Shown here: in pieces, positions 25,902 through 35,122 of the stretch
How the letters are laid out: each line of letters opens with the position of its first letter
Numbering within the stretch: the stretch's first letter is position 1
Assembly (NCBI GenBank): GCA_039888615.1
Contig: JBDQQS010000005.1
DNA: 64,000 nucleotides
Direction: 5' to 3' (one strand)
Source of the DNA: Flavimaribacter sp039888615
Lineage (GTDB): Bacteria > Pseudomonadota > Alphaproteobacteria > Rhizobiales > Rhizobiaceae
Program-made: the position numbers and the translations under genes
Notes under the pieces: model-generated
Told to the model about the DNA's origin: nothing
The model's database searches: none
What the model saw: only the letters and a program-made list of their open reading frames with translations

Positions 25902-27536
25902 TCAACGCTGCGCCAAAACGTACCCGACCAGACCAGAGGTCGAGCTGTCGTGGCCTGCCGCGCTCTCCTTGCCTTCGACGACGGGCAGCAGCGCGGTCGC
26001 AAGCTCCTTGCCCAGTTCCACGCCCCACTGGTCGAAGGCGTTGATGCCGAAGAGCTGCGCCTCGGTGAAGACGCGATGTTCGTAGAGCGCGATCAGCCGC
26101 CCAAGCGCATACGGCGTGAGCTTTTCATAGAGGAGGGTGATCGACGGCCGATTGCCGGGAAAGACCTTGTGCGGCGCAAGTTCCGCCGCGTTCCTGTCGC
26201 CGGTCGCATCGAGCATCGCGCGGGCTTCTTCAAGCGTTCGTCCTTTCATCAGGGCTTCCGACTGGGCGAAGCAATTGGCGAGCAGCAGCGCGTGCTGATG
26301 GGCGAGATCCGGCTCGTGGCCGCGGGCGGCCGCGATAAACTCCACCGGAACGATGTCTGTCCCCTGGTGCAGCAACTGGAAGAAGGCGTGCTGGCTGTTG
26401 GTGCCGGGTTCGCCCCAGACCAGTGGTCCGGTGGTTTTGTCGACTGCAACGCCGTCGGTTTCAACGCCTTTGCCGTTCGATTCCATGTCGAGCTGCTGCA
26501 GATAGGCGGGCAGGCGGGCGAGCCTCTGGTCGTAGGGAATGATCGCGCGAGAAGGGTAGCCGCAGATAACCCGGTGATAATAGCCGAGAAGCCCGAGCAT
26601 CATCGGCAAATTTTGCGTTGCCGGCGCGGCGCAGAAGTGCCGATCGAGATCATGCGCGCCTTTGAGGAACTCGATGAAGCGCTCGCGACCGATCGCAATC
26701 ATCAGCGGCAGCCCGATCGCCGACCAGATGGAATAGCGGCCGCCGACGAAATCCCAGAAACCGAAAACGCGGTTCTCGCTGATGCCGAACGCGGCGACCT
26801 TTTCGAGCGCCGTGGAAACGGCGACGAAGTGATGTTGCACGGCCTCTTCACCAAGCGCGTCGGCCACCCAGCGCCGCGCCGTCGCTGCATTCGTCATGGT
26901 CTCGATTGTTGTGAAGGTCTTGGATGCGATAATGACGAGGGTGGTTTTGGGGTCGAGCGGGCCAAGCGTGTCGGCGATATGGGCGCCGTCTATATTGGAG
27001 ACGAAATGCGTCTTGGGACCGTCTGCGTAAGGGGCAAGCGCCCGCGCGCACATGGCTGGTCCGAGATCCGATCCGCCGATGCCGATGTTGACGATATTGG
27101 TGATCGCCTTGCCTGCCGCACCCTTGATTGTCCCGCTACGGACCGCCTCGGCGAATTCGCCCATAGCGTCGAGCACGGCCAGAATATCCGGCATGACGTC
27201 CTGACCGTTGTCGTAAACGGCTTCGCCGGAACGGTTTCGCAGCGCAGTATGCAGTACAGCGCGGTCTTCCGTCGCGTTGATGTGCGCGCCGGAAAACATC
27301 GCGTCGCGTTTCGCCTCGATCTCGGCAGTCGCCGCAAGTTCGGCCAGCAGCGCCACTGTCTCGGCGTCAACGGCGCATTTGGAATAGTCGAGAAGCAGGT
27401 CGTCGAGGCGAATGGAAAATTGTTCAAACCGCTCAGGGTCGGCGGCGAAGGCAGCGCGTATGTCCTTCGGCGCATTTGACATGCGATGATCGCGAAGTTG
27501 TTTCACCGCCTGCTCTGGATTGCCCATCATCTGCAT
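25902..27536 (-). CDS. pgi: Glucose-6-phosphate isomerase
   Basis: Interconverts glucose-6-phosphate and fructose-6-phosphate; 544 residues, close to the E. coli enzyme. Signature segments are present: IGIGGSDLGPAM, SKTFTTIETMTNA, the family pattern around GFWDFVGGRYSIWSAIGLP, the active-site region GEPGTNSQHAFFQLLHQG, and the C-terminal Lys region NAFDQWGVELGK. The start may be the first Met (27536) or one of the next Met codons. It stands alone, 120 bases from fadD on the same strand. Confidence 0.97.
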   Translation of the reverse strand: MQMMGNPEQAVKQLRDHRMSNAPKDIRAAFAADPERFEQFSIRLDDLLLDYSKCAVDAETVALLAELAATAEIEAKRDAMFSGAHINATEDRAVLHTALRNRSGEAVYDNGQDVMPDILAVLDAMGEFAEAVRSGTIKGAAGKAITNIVNIGIGGSDLGPAMCARALAPYADGPKTHFVSNIDGAHIADTLGPLDPKTTLVIIASKTFTTIETMTNAATARRWVADALGEEAVQHHFVAVSTALEKVAAFGISENRVFGFWDFVGGRYSIWSAIGLPLMIAIGRERFIEFLKGAHDLDRHFCAAPATQNLPMMLGLLGYYHRVICGYPSRAIIPYDQRLARLPAYLQQLDMESNGKGVETDGVAVDKTTGPLVWGEPGTNSQHAFFQLLHQGTDIVPVEFIAAARGHEPDLAHQHALLLANCFAQSEALMKGRTLEEARAMLDATGDRNAAELAPHKVFPGNRPSITLLYEKLTPYALGRLIALYEHRVFTEAQLFGINAFDQWGVELGKELATALLPVVEGKESAAGHDSSTSGLVGYVLAQR

Positions 27537-27608
27537 CCCGTCTGGAAAGGTTTGATCCAGCTATCGGGTCTAACCCCGGCTGTCGCGGCAATCAAGATAG
27601 GGCGCTCC

Positions 27609-27628
27609 TACGCCGCACTTGCGGCGTG
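27609..27628. other. Stem-loop between fadD and pgi
   Basis: ACGCCGC (27610-27616), loop ACTT, GCGGCGT (27621-27627). It lies just after the fadD stop but no T tract follows it on the minus strand, so it may slow or stabilise rather than end transcription. Confidence 0.45.
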
Positions 27629-27655
27629 GGGGATTAACAAAACCAAGGCCGCCGG

Positions 27656-29380
27656 TCAGGCTGACTTCTTCTGTTCGCCGTCACGCAATTCGCGGCGCAG
27701 AATCTTGCCGACATTGGATTTGGGCAATTCATCGGCGAATTCGATGTATTTGGGACGCTTGTAGCCGGTCAGGTTCTCGCGGCACCATTCACGCACATCC
27801 GCTTCTGTCAGCGCCGGATCCTTCCGCACCACGAAAAGCTTGACCACTTCGCCGGAATGTTCGTCCGGGACGCCGATCGCCGCCGCCTCGAGAACGCCCT
27901 CGTGGCTGACCACGACCTCTTCGACCTCGTTCGGATAAACGTTGAAGCCGGAGACGTTCACCATGTCCTTCTTGCGGTCGACGATGCGGATATAACCCTG
28001 CTCGTCCATGGTGCCCATGTCGCCGGAGCGGAAAAAGCCGTCTTCCGTCATCACCTTGGCGGTCTCTTCCGGGCGGTTCCAGTAGCCGGTCATCACCTGC
28101 GGACCGCGAATGCATATCTCGCCAATCTCGCCGAGCGGAACCGACTTGCCGTCCTCGTCGCGAATATCGATGTCCGTGGAGGGAATCGGCAGACCGATGG
28201 AGCCGGTGAACTCCGGGCTGTCGAAGCGGTTGGATGTTGCGACAGGCGACGTTTCAGAAAGCCCGTAACCCTCCGAGATCTTGCAACCGGTCAGCTTCTG
28301 CCAACGCTCGGCCACCGGACGCTGAACGGCCATGCCGCCGCCGATCGTCAGCAACAGGTTCGAAAAGTCGAGCTTCTGAAAGCTCTCGTTGGCCAGCAGC
28401 GCATTGAAAAGCGTGTTGAGGCCCGGCAGAACATGGAATTCATACTTGCCGAGTTCCTTCACGAAACCCGGAATGTCGCGCGGATTGGGAATAAGAACGT
28501 TCTCGGCGCCGCGATCCATGCCCATGATCATGTTAATCGTGAGCGCAAAGATGTGATAGAGTGGCAGGCAGCAAATATAGACGAGCGGATCGGGAATTTC
28601 GCGCTTCAGTTTGAGCGCGTCCAGCCACAAATCGTTCTGCACCATGTTGGACAGGATATTGCGGTTCGTCAGCGTCGCGCCCTTCGAAACGCCCGTCGTT
28701 CCGCCGGTGTACTGCAGGAACGCTACGTCATCGAGGCCGACATGAGCTGGCTGGAATGTCTTTGCATGGCCTTCGGAGAGGGCTGTGCGGAAGGTGACGT
28801 GGCCCGGCAGTGACCATTCCGGAACCATTTTCTTGACCTTGCGCACCACGAAATTGACGAGGTGGCCTTTGAGCCCGAGCATGTCGCCCATCGAGACGAC
28901 GCAGACGTGCTGCAACACGCTGTGACCAATCGCATGCTGCAGAGTAACGGCGAAATTCTCGATCACAAAGATCGCCTTTGCGCCGGAGTCCTTGAGCTGG
29001 TGTTCCAGTTCGCGCGGCGTGTAAAGCGGGTTCACGTTTACGACCGTGTAGCCGGCTTGCAGGATTGCGGAGGCGATGACCGGATATTGCGGGATGTTGG
29101 GCATCATCAGAGCGACGCGATCGCCCTTTTCCAGACCGCGCGATTGCAGCCAGGCGCCAATGGCGCGCGCATGCTCATCGAGTTCCCGATAGGTGATCGA
29201 TTTGCCCATGCAGGTAAAAGATTTGCGATCCGCATACTTCTTGCACGATTCGCGAAACAATTCGCCGACCGAGGCATATTGCAGGGCGCCGATTTCAGCC
29301 GGCACGTTTTCCGGATAGGACTTCAGCCAGACTTTGTCCAGCGGAGCCGCCGCTGCGATATCGGATGATTGAACAGACAC
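27656..29380 (-). CDS. fadD: Long-chain fatty-acid-CoA ligase
   Basis: Activates fatty acids to acyl-CoA for beta-oxidation at the inner membrane. 574 residues. The AMP-binding P-loop YTGGTTGVSKG is at about residues 224-234, with later motifs YGLSETSPV, GYWNRPEET, FFRSGDMGTMDEQGYI and the lysine region KRPKYIEFADELPKSNVGK; this order is typical of FadD. I start at the GTG at 29380 because GGGAGGA precedes it; an upstream in-frame ATG would add a Cys-rich tail not seen in the family. It is divergent from the TetR gene, whose operator lies in the shared space. Confidence 0.94.
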   Translation of the reverse strand: MSVQSSDIAAAAPLDKVWLKSYPENVPAEIGALQYASVGELFRESCKKYADRKSFTCMGKSITYRELDEHARAIGAWLQSRGLEKGDRVALMMPNIPQYPVIASAILQAGYTVVNVNPLYTPRELEHQLKDSGAKAIFVIENFAVTLQHAIGHSVLQHVCVVSMGDMLGLKGHLVNFVVRKVKKMVPEWSLPGHVTFRTALSEGHAKTFQPAHVGLDDVAFLQYTGGTTGVSKGATLTNRNILSNMVQNDLWLDALKLKREIPDPLVYICCLPLYHIFALTINMIMGMDRGAENVLIPNPRDIPGFVKELGKYEFHVLPGLNTLFNALLANESFQKLDFSNLLLTIGGGMAVQRPVAERWQKLTGCKISEGYGLSETSPVATSNRFDSPEFTGSIGLPIPSTDIDIRDEDGKSVPLGEIGEICIRGPQVMTGYWNRPEETAKVMTEDGFFRSGDMGTMDEQGYIRIVDRKKDMVNVSGFNVYPNEVEEVVVSHEGVLEAAAIGVPDEHSGEVVKLFVVRKDPALTEADVREWCRENLTGYKRPKYIEFADELPKSNVGKILRRELRDGEQKKSA

Positions 29381-29617
29381 TGCTTCCTCCCGAGAAACGA
29401 CCGTCAAAAAAGCAGAATACACTGCTTGCGGTTCGAGCGATATATCCCGTGTGCAGCCGTTAAACTGCACTGTATGAATAGGGCAGGCCATAAAGCATCA
29501 TCCATCTTACGTAAAGGTAAGAATAGGCGGTCTGTCGCACAAGATGCGCGTCGGTTGTTCGCTGAATGCAGTGAAAACAATCGCCGTATAAAAACTGCTT
29601 GACAAAACGATGAATTT

Positions 29618-29631
29618 ATCAAACGTTTGAT
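29618..29631. promoter_or_regulatory. Perfect 14-bp palindrome, likely TetR operator
   Basis: ATCAAACGTTTGAT, a perfect dyad placed between fadD and the TetR gene and just downstream of a TTGACA (29599-29604). Its position would let the TetR protein block its own operon and perhaps fadD. The CAAAC...GTTTG core recalls the sites of PsrA-type fatty-acid regulators. Confidence 0.6.
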
Positions 29632-29704
29632 TAATAGGATCGCCAGGAGGAGCCGCGGTTCGCCAGACGCGACGCCAAGTTCGCGCTGTAAGGGAGGCCC
29701 GAAG

Positions 29705-30391
29705 CTGACTAAGCCGCTAAAAAAGGACGTGCGCAATCCGCAGAAAGCCCGCGTATCCATACTCGACGCGGCGGAACGCGCTTTTGCGGAACTCGGCTAC
29801 GGCGGTGCCTCGATACGTGGCATCGCCCGCGACGCCGACGTCAACCAGGCGATGATTCACTACTATTTTCAGAACAAGGATCAGCTCTTTGACGAGGTGA
29901 TCGACCGGCGCGCCGGCGCCGTCAATGCGCAGCGCAACGATGCGCTCGACAGGCTGTTCGCCGAAGGCGTTCCCACGCTTGAAGAACTGATGGAGGCGCT
30001 GCTCAGGCCAACCATCGAGATGGGACACGATGAAAGTCGAGGCGGTAGCGCCTTTGCGCGTCTCGTCGTCAGTTTCAGCAATTCCGCAGATGAGCGATCC
30101 AGGAACATGGCTATCGAGCACTATGATCCGATCGCGCGGCGCTCGATTGCGGCCATGCGCCAGGTGCTGCCGGAACTCGATATGGCGGCGGCTGTGCGCG
30201 CCTATCTCTTTTCGATCAGCGTCGCCTTGTCCGTGATGGCCCGCACGGGTCGCGCCGCACGGCTGTCGGACGGGCTGTGCAATGATTCCGACACGGAAGA
30301 AACGGTCAGCACCACCGTCGCATTTTCATGCGCCGGCATCAGGGCGCTGGCGAAGCAGGCAGTCAACCAGTTCGACGAGAATGTTGAATAA
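29705..30391 (+). CDS. TetR-family regulator heading the TRAP operon
   Basis: Repressor-type protein of about 228 residues. The helix-turn-helix (ASIRGIARDADVNQAMIHYYFQ) is TetR-like, with a helical ligand domain behind it. The start is unusual: the best ribosome site, GGAGG at 29693-29697, sits seven bases before a CTG at 29705, giving the N-terminus (M)TKPLKKDVRNPQKAR. A TTG at 29627 overlaps the palindrome and lacks a ribosome site, and a GTG lies at 29729. The TRAP gene dctP begins 12 bases after its stop, so the regulator is the first gene of the operon it probably controls. Confidence 0.88.
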   Translation: MTKPLKKDVRNPQKARVSILDAAERAFAELGYGGASIRGIARDADVNQAMIHYYFQNKDQLFDEVIDRRAGAVNAQRNDALDRLFAEGVPTLEELMEALLRPTIEMGHDESRGGSAFARLVVSFSNSADERSRNMAIEHYDPIARRSIAAMRQVLPELDMAAAVRAYLFSISVALSVMARTGRAARLSDGLCNDSDTEETVSTTVAFSCAGIRALAKQAVNQFDENVE

Positions 30392-30403
30392 CAGGAGGAA
30401 ACT

Positions 30404-31465
30404 ATGAGAAAGCTTATTCTGACTGCGCTTGCAACGACATTGTTTGCAAGCGTCTCGGCCGTCTCGCAGGCCGAAACCATCAACGCCACGGTCGTAGCCG
30501 GACACCCTCCGGTGTTCCGTTGGGTCAGGCTGGTGCCGGAGGTCTTCATTCCTTCGGTCAACAAGCAGCTCGAAGGCACCGAATACACATTCAACTGGGA
30601 TGAACAGTATGGCGGTTCGCTGGCGAAGGTCGGCGACGAGACCGAAGCTGTCGAAGAAGGTCTGGCAGAGATCGGCGTCATCTCGTCGGTATTCGACCCG
30701 GCAAAACTGTCGCTGCAGAACGTCAGCTACTACACGCCGTTCGTCTCGTCTGATCCCGACGTCGTCGTTGAGACCATCGACAAGCTCCACGAAGACAATC
30801 CGAAGATGCTCGAGACATGGCTCGAAAACAATCTGCAGTATCTCGGCGCCCCGTCCGGGATCGACGACTACCTTCTGATGACCACCTTCCCGATCAACTC
30901 CATTGCTGATCTCGAGGGCAAGAAGATCGGCGCGCCTGGTCCGGCAGTCAACTGGCTGGAAGGCACGGGCGCTGTCGGCGTTTCCGGCAATCTCACCACC
31001 TACTACAACGAGATCAAGACAGGCGTGTATGACGGCGTCATCGTGTTTGCGACGGCCGCTCTGCCGGGCAAGCTGTACGAGGTTGCGCCCTACATCACGA
31101 AGGTTGGTTTCGGCGCGCAATACGCCGGATCTCTCGCCGCCAACAAGGAGTGGTTCGACAGTCTGCCGGAAGTGGTTCAGCAGGCATTGTTGAACGCCGG
31201 CGACGACTTCAAGGCGGCCTACCTCGCCGATCTCAACAAGGCGATGGTCGCAAGCCTCAAGGCCATGGAAGAGCAAGGCGCGACCATTACGGAAGTTGAC
31301 GACGCGTTCCGCAAGCAGTGGGCTGACGGCATGGACAATGTCGCCCAGACTTGGGCTGCTCAGGTTGACAGTGAAGGCAAAGCCGGCACCGAGATCCTGA
31401 AAGCTTACATGGACGCCGTGCGCGCCGCCGGCGGCGCGCCTGTTCGCAACTGGGACCAGGAGTAA
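30404..31465 (+). CDS. dctP: TRAP transporter substrate-binding protein (DctP family)
   Basis: Periplasmic binding protein of a tripartite ATP-independent (TRAP) importer, driven by an ion gradient. 353 residues with a signal peptide cleaved after SQA (residue 23). Family-like segments include EQYGGSLAKVGDETEAVEEGLAEIG and GKKIGAPGPAVNWLEG, with the Arg and Asn ligand-contact region to be located by alignment. It follows the TetR gene by 12 bases and precedes the small and large membrane subunits. The substrate is unknown; most DctP proteins bind carboxylates, which fits the downstream hydrolase, BKACE and lactonase genes. Confidence 0.94.
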   Translation: MRKLILTALATTLFASVSAVSQAETINATVVAGHPPVFRWVRLVPEVFIPSVNKQLEGTEYTFNWDEQYGGSLAKVGDETEAVEEGLAEIGVISSVFDPAKLSLQNVSYYTPFVSSDPDVVVETIDKLHEDNPKMLETWLENNLQYLGAPSGIDDYLLMTTFPINSIADLEGKKIGAPGPAVNWLEGTGAVGVSGNLTTYYNEIKTGVYDGVIVFATAALPGKLYEVAPYITKVGFGAQYAGSLAANKEWFDSLPEVVQQALLNAGDDFKAAYLADLNKAMVASLKAMEEQGATITEVDDAFRKQWADGMDNVAQTWAAQVDSEGKAGTEILKAYMDAVRAAGGAPVRNWDQE

Positions 31466-31474
31466 TCGGTCGCC

Positions 31475-32047
31475 ATGACCATGGAAACCACGCCGGAGCC
31501 TTCGGGCTCCGGCACGGCCGGAAAGATCCGCAGAGCCGCTGACGGTATCTCGAACACGCTGAACGTGATCGGCACGATCATGATCGTCGGCCTCGTGATC
31601 CTCGTCAACGCCGATGTCATTGGCCGCAACGCCTTCCTCGCGCCGGTATCAGGCGTACCTGAAATTGTCTCGATGTCCATTGTCGCCATTGTCTTCCTGC
31701 AGGTTTCGCAGGCCTTTCGCATGGGGCGCTTCACCCGCACGGACGCGCTGCTCGACGCCGTCGCCCGCCGCTCCAAACGGGTGCGCAACGCGATGGAATT
31801 TGTTTACGTTATTGCGGCGTTCGTACTGATCTGGCTCCTGTTCTCGGCCAGCGTGCCGCTTTTTGAAAAGTCATGGCAACGCCAGTCCTATGTCGGAACC
31901 GTCGGCGATTTCACGTTTCCGGATTGGCCGGTCAAACTGGTTATCCTGATCGGCTGCGCCGCTCTCTTGATGCAGCTGGCGATTTCCGGCGCTGTCGCGC
32001 TCTGGGGCATAATTCATCCTGCTGAAGACGACGGAGCCGGCCAATGA
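31475..32047 (+). CDS. dctQ: TRAP transporter small membrane subunit (DctQ family)
   Basis: Inner-membrane protein of 190 residues with four predicted helices, bridging DctP and DctM. Typical features are the first helix with VLVNADVIGRNAF, and the pattern PEIVSMSIVAIVFLQVSQAFRMGRFTRTD. It starts nine bases after dctP, and its stop overlaps the dctM start by four bases (ATGA), so translation is coupled. Confidence 0.94.
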   Translation: MTMETTPEPSGSGTAGKIRRAADGISNTLNVIGTIMIVGLVILVNADVIGRNAFLAPVSGVPEIVSMSIVAIVFLQVSQAFRMGRFTRTDALLDAVARRSKRVRNAMEFVYVIAAFVLIWLLFSASVPLFEKSWQRQSYVGTVGDFTFPDWPVKLVILIGCAALLMQLAISGAVALWGIIHPAEDDGAGQ

Positions 32048-33354
32048 CGTCTTTTGAAATCGGCCTGGCGACGCTCGGCGCCATGATGGTGCTTGTCTAC
32101 GCCGGCCTCTGGGTGCCGATCGCCCTGATGTTGTGCTCCTATGTCGGCGTGTGGATGATCAAGGGGTCTCCGCTCCTCGCCGGCAAACTTCTGGCGCTCG
32201 CCGCGTCAGAAACCATCTCTTCATATTTTTTCGGCGTGGTGCCGTTATTCGTCCTGATGGGATTCCTTGTCTCGGTCTCCGGCCTCGGGCGCGACGCCTA
32301 CGACGTCGCCAACCAGCTCTTTCGCCGGGTGAAAGGCGGTCTCGGCGTGTCCACGGTCGCCGCGAATGCAATATTCGCCGCAATCACCGGCATTTCCATC
32401 GCATCCGCCGCCGTCTTTACCCGCATCGCCGTGCCGGAAATGGTGCGCCACGGCTATACCGGGAAATTCTCCGTCGGCGTCGTCGCGGGCTCTTCCGTCC
32501 TTGGAATGCTGATACCGCCGAGCCTGCTGCTTATTCTTTATGGGCTTCTGACAGAGCAGTCCGTCGGAGACCTGTTTCTAGCAGGCGTCCTGCCGGGCAT
32601 CCTGCTGGCGATCGTGTTTGCCGGCGGCGTCATCTCCATGGCCTATTTCTGGCCCTCGTTTATCGGCGAGAACCTGTCCGAGGATACCGAGCACGATATG
32701 GGCTCGGCGGAAATGGCGAAAAAGGGCCTGCCGATCCTCGCGCTGATCCTGCTTGTTCTAGGCGGTATCTACGCCGGCGTGTTCACGCCGATCGAGGCCG
32801 GAGCGGTCGGATGCCTAGGCGCCATCATCATCGGCCTGTTTCGCCGCACGCTCACTCTGTCCAATTTCTGGGAAGTGTTGACGGACACCGGTCTGGTGAC
32901 GGCGTCGGTCTGTTTCCTCATCATCGCCGCGCAAATGTATTCGCGCATGCTTGCGCTATCCGGCGTGCCACAGGAGTTCGGCGTGTTCGTCGCGACAGCC
33001 GATATCGGCTTCTGGGGCGTAATCATTGCCTATGTCGTCCTGTTGATCGTCATGGGCACAATCCTCGACTCCTCGTCGATCATGCTGATCATGGTGCCTC
33101 TGATGCTGCCGGTGATACAGCCGCTCGGCGTCGACCTGGTTTGGTTCGGCATCGTGACGGTGATCGCGGTTGAAATTGGTCTGCTGACCCCGCCTTTCGG
33201 CATATCGGTCTTCGTCATCAAGTCGACCCTCGATGACGAGTCCATCAGCCTTGGGGAAATTTTTCGCGGCGCGGCCCCCTTCGCCCTGATGATGGTGGTC
33301 GTGCTTCTCGCGGTCCTCGTCTATCCGCCGCTCACAACGGCGCTCATACAATAG
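32044..33354 (+). CDS. dctM: TRAP transporter large membrane subunit (DctM family)
   Basis: The channel-forming subunit, 436 residues with about 12 hydrophobic helices. Family segments include VVPLFVLMGFLVS, a GGLGVSTVAANAIFAAITGIS stretch, GSSVLGMLIPPSL and LLTPPFGISVFVIKS. It overlaps dctQ by four bases and is followed after 18 bases by the cyclase-family gene, so the catabolic genes continue the operon. Confidence 0.95.
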   Translation: MTSFEIGLATLGAMMVLVYAGLWVPIALMLCSYVGVWMIKGSPLLAGKLLALAASETISSYFFGVVPLFVLMGFLVSVSGLGRDAYDVANQLFRRVKGGLGVSTVAANAIFAAITGISIASAAVFTRIAVPEMVRHGYTGKFSVGVVAGSSVLGMLIPPSLLLILYGLLTEQSVGDLFLAGVLPGILLAIVFAGGVISMAYFWPSFIGENLSEDTEHDMGSAEMAKKGLPILALILLVLGGIYAGVFTPIEAGAVGCLGAIIIGLFRRTLTLSNFWEVLTDTGLVTASVCFLIIAAQMYSRMLALSGVPQEFGVFVATADIGFWGVIIAYVVLLIVMGTILDSSSIMLIMVPLMLPVIQPLGVDLVWFGIVTVIAVEIGLLTPPFGISVFVIKSTLDDESISLGEIFRGAAPFALMMVVVLLAVLVYPPLTTALIQ

Positions 33355-33372
33355 TTTCCGGAAGGACATTCA

Positions 33373-34149
33373 ATGGCAAGACGTATCGTAGACCTCTCCG
33401 TTCCGCTCGAAACCGGGATTGCTTCCGATCCGCCGATGGCATTGCCCGAAATAGAGTATTTCGATCACCAGGCGACGGTCGAGCAGATCACCACTTTCTT
33501 TTCCGGACTGACAAAGGAAGGTCTGCCGGGCGGCGAGGGATGGGCTGTCGAGAAGCTCAACATTTCGACCCACAACGGGACCCATCTGGACGCGCCGTAC
33601 CACTATCATTCAACGATGAACAATGGCGAGCGCGCCATGACCATCGACGAGATTCCGCTTGACTGGTGTTTCCGTCCGGGCGTCAAGCTTGATTTTCGGC
33701 ACATGGAAGACGGCTATGTCGCGACGGCCAACGACGTCGAGGCTGAGCTGAAACGCATCGGCTATGAGCTGCAGCCGCTCGACGTCGTTGTCGTCAACAC
33801 AGCGGCGGGCGAGCGTTACGGAGAGAGCGATTTCCTTTTGCGCGGTTGCGGGATGGGGCGCGAGGCGACGCTTTATCTTCTGGAGCGCGGCGTTCGCGTG
33901 ACCGGCATCGACGGCTGGAGCTGGGATGCGCCTTTCGTCCATACCGCCAAGAGATTCGCGGAAACCAAGGACCCCTCAATCATCTGGGAGGGCCATCGCG
34001 CCGGCATGGAAATTGGCTACTGCCACATGGAAAAGTTGACCAATCTCGATCAACTTCCGCCCTTCGGATACGAGATTTCCTGCTTTCCGTTCAAGATCAA
34101 GGACGCCTCCGCCGGGTTCATTCGCGCGGTGGCGATTTTCGAAGACTAG
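33373..34149 (+). CDS. Cyclase-family metal hydrolase (kynurenine formamidase-like fold)
   Basis: Predicted amide, lactone or ester hydrolase of 258 residues in the cyclase family (PF04199 by recall). The metal-binding signature HNGTHLDAPYH is at residues 67-77, with His71 and Asp73 as expected ligands. Related enzymes are KynB, isatin hydrolase and carbamoyl or polyketide cyclases; the sequence does not point to one. It lies between the TRAP importer and the BKACE gene, so it probably acts early on the imported compound. Confidence 0.85.
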   Translation: MARRIVDLSVPLETGIASDPPMALPEIEYFDHQATVEQITTFFSGLTKEGLPGGEGWAVEKLNISTHNGTHLDAPYHYHSTMNNGERAMTIDEIPLDWCFRPGVKLDFRHMEDGYVATANDVEAELKRIGYELQPLDVVVVNTAAGERYGESDFLLRGCGMGREATLYLLERGVRVTGIDGWSWDAPFVHTAKRFAETKDPSIIWEGHRAGMEIGYCHMEKLTNLDQLPPFGYEISCFPFKIKDASAGFIRAVAIFED

Positions 34150-34183
34150 CATTCACAAAAACAACTGAAAGGGAGGCGCCGTC

Positions 34184-35122
34184 ATGGCCCGAAAAATGGA
34201 TAAAGTCATCATCACCTGCGCCGTGACCGGGGGCGTGCACACGCCAACCATGTCCGACGCCCTGCCGATTACCCCGGACGAAATCGCCCGTCAGTCGATC
34301 GACGCGGCCGAGGCCGGCGCCTCGATCATCCATCTACATGCGCGCAACCCGGAAGACGGTCGCCCGACGCCGGATCCAGACGTCTTCATGCAGTTCCTGC
34401 CGCGCATCAAGCAGGCGACGGATTCGGTGATCAACATCACCACCGGCGGCGGTCTCGGCATGACCGTCCAGGAGCGGCTGGCGGCTCCCTTGAAAGCCGA
34501 GCCCGAAATGTGCTCGCTCAATATGGGATCCATGAACTTCGCGCTCCATCCGCTGGCGGGCAAGTACAAGACCTGGAAGCACGAATGGGAGCAGCCCTTT
34601 CTTGAAGCCAGTGAAGACTTCATCTTCCGCAACACGTTCAAGGATATCCGCTACATCCTGCAGCACCTTGGCGAAGGCTGCGGCACCCGTTTCGAGCACG
34701 AATGCTACGATATTGGCCATCTCTACAATCTCGCCTATTTCGTCGACGCCGGCATGATCAAGCCGCCTTTCCTGGTGCAGTCAATCTTCGGAATCCTTGG
34801 CGGAATCGGCGCCGAGATGGAAAACGTCATGTTCATGAAGCAGACGGCCGACCGTCTCTTCGGCGATGATTATGTCTGGTCGGTCCTCGCCGCCGGCCGC
34901 TACCAGATGCCGTTCATAACCCAGGCCGCCATGCTCGGCGGCAATGTTCGTGTCGGTCTTGAAGACTCGCTCAATATCGGCAAGGGCCAACTTGCTGACT
35001 CCAACGCCCAGCAGGTCAGGAAAATCCGCACCATCATTGAAGAGCTCGGCCTTGAGGTCGCGTCGCCCGCCGATGCGCGCGCGGCGCTTGATCTCAAGGG
35101 CGGCGACATGGTCAAGTTCTGA
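34184..35122 (+). CDS. BKACE-family beta-keto acid cleavage enzyme (DUF849)
   Basis: 312 residues. BKACE enzymes (including Kce, 3-keto-5-aminohexanoate cleavage) transfer the acyl end of a beta-keto acid onto CoA from acetyl-CoA, releasing acetoacetate. The Zn ligands are His50 and His52 in HLHARNPEDG, after the opening strand VIITCAVTGGVHTP; the conserved GGNVRVGLEDS segment is near residue 265. The family's substrate specificity varies widely and cannot be read here. It sits 34 bases after the cyclase gene, and its stop overlaps the lactonase start. Confidence 0.92.
   Translation: MARKMDKVIITCAVTGGVHTPTMSDALPITPDEIARQSIDAAEAGASIIHLHARNPEDGRPTPDPDVFMQFLPRIKQATDSVINITTGGGLGMTVQERLAAPLKAEPEMCSLNMGSMNFALHPLAGKYKTWKHEWEQPFLEASEDFIFRNTFKDIRYILQHLGEGCGTRFEHECYDIGHLYNLAYFVDAGMIKPPFLVQSIFGILGGIGAEMENVMFMKQTADRLFGDDYVWSVLAAGRYQMPFITQAAMLGGNVRVGLEDSLNIGKGQLADSNAQQVRKIRTIIEELGLEVASPADARAALDLKGGDMVKF

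Noticed and set aside
25950..27479. Long open frame antisense to pgi
   Set aside because: No family resemblance; pgi is certain on the other strand.
27609..27628. Hairpin after fadD as an intrinsic terminator
   Set aside because: The stem is good but no run of T follows on the fadD strand.
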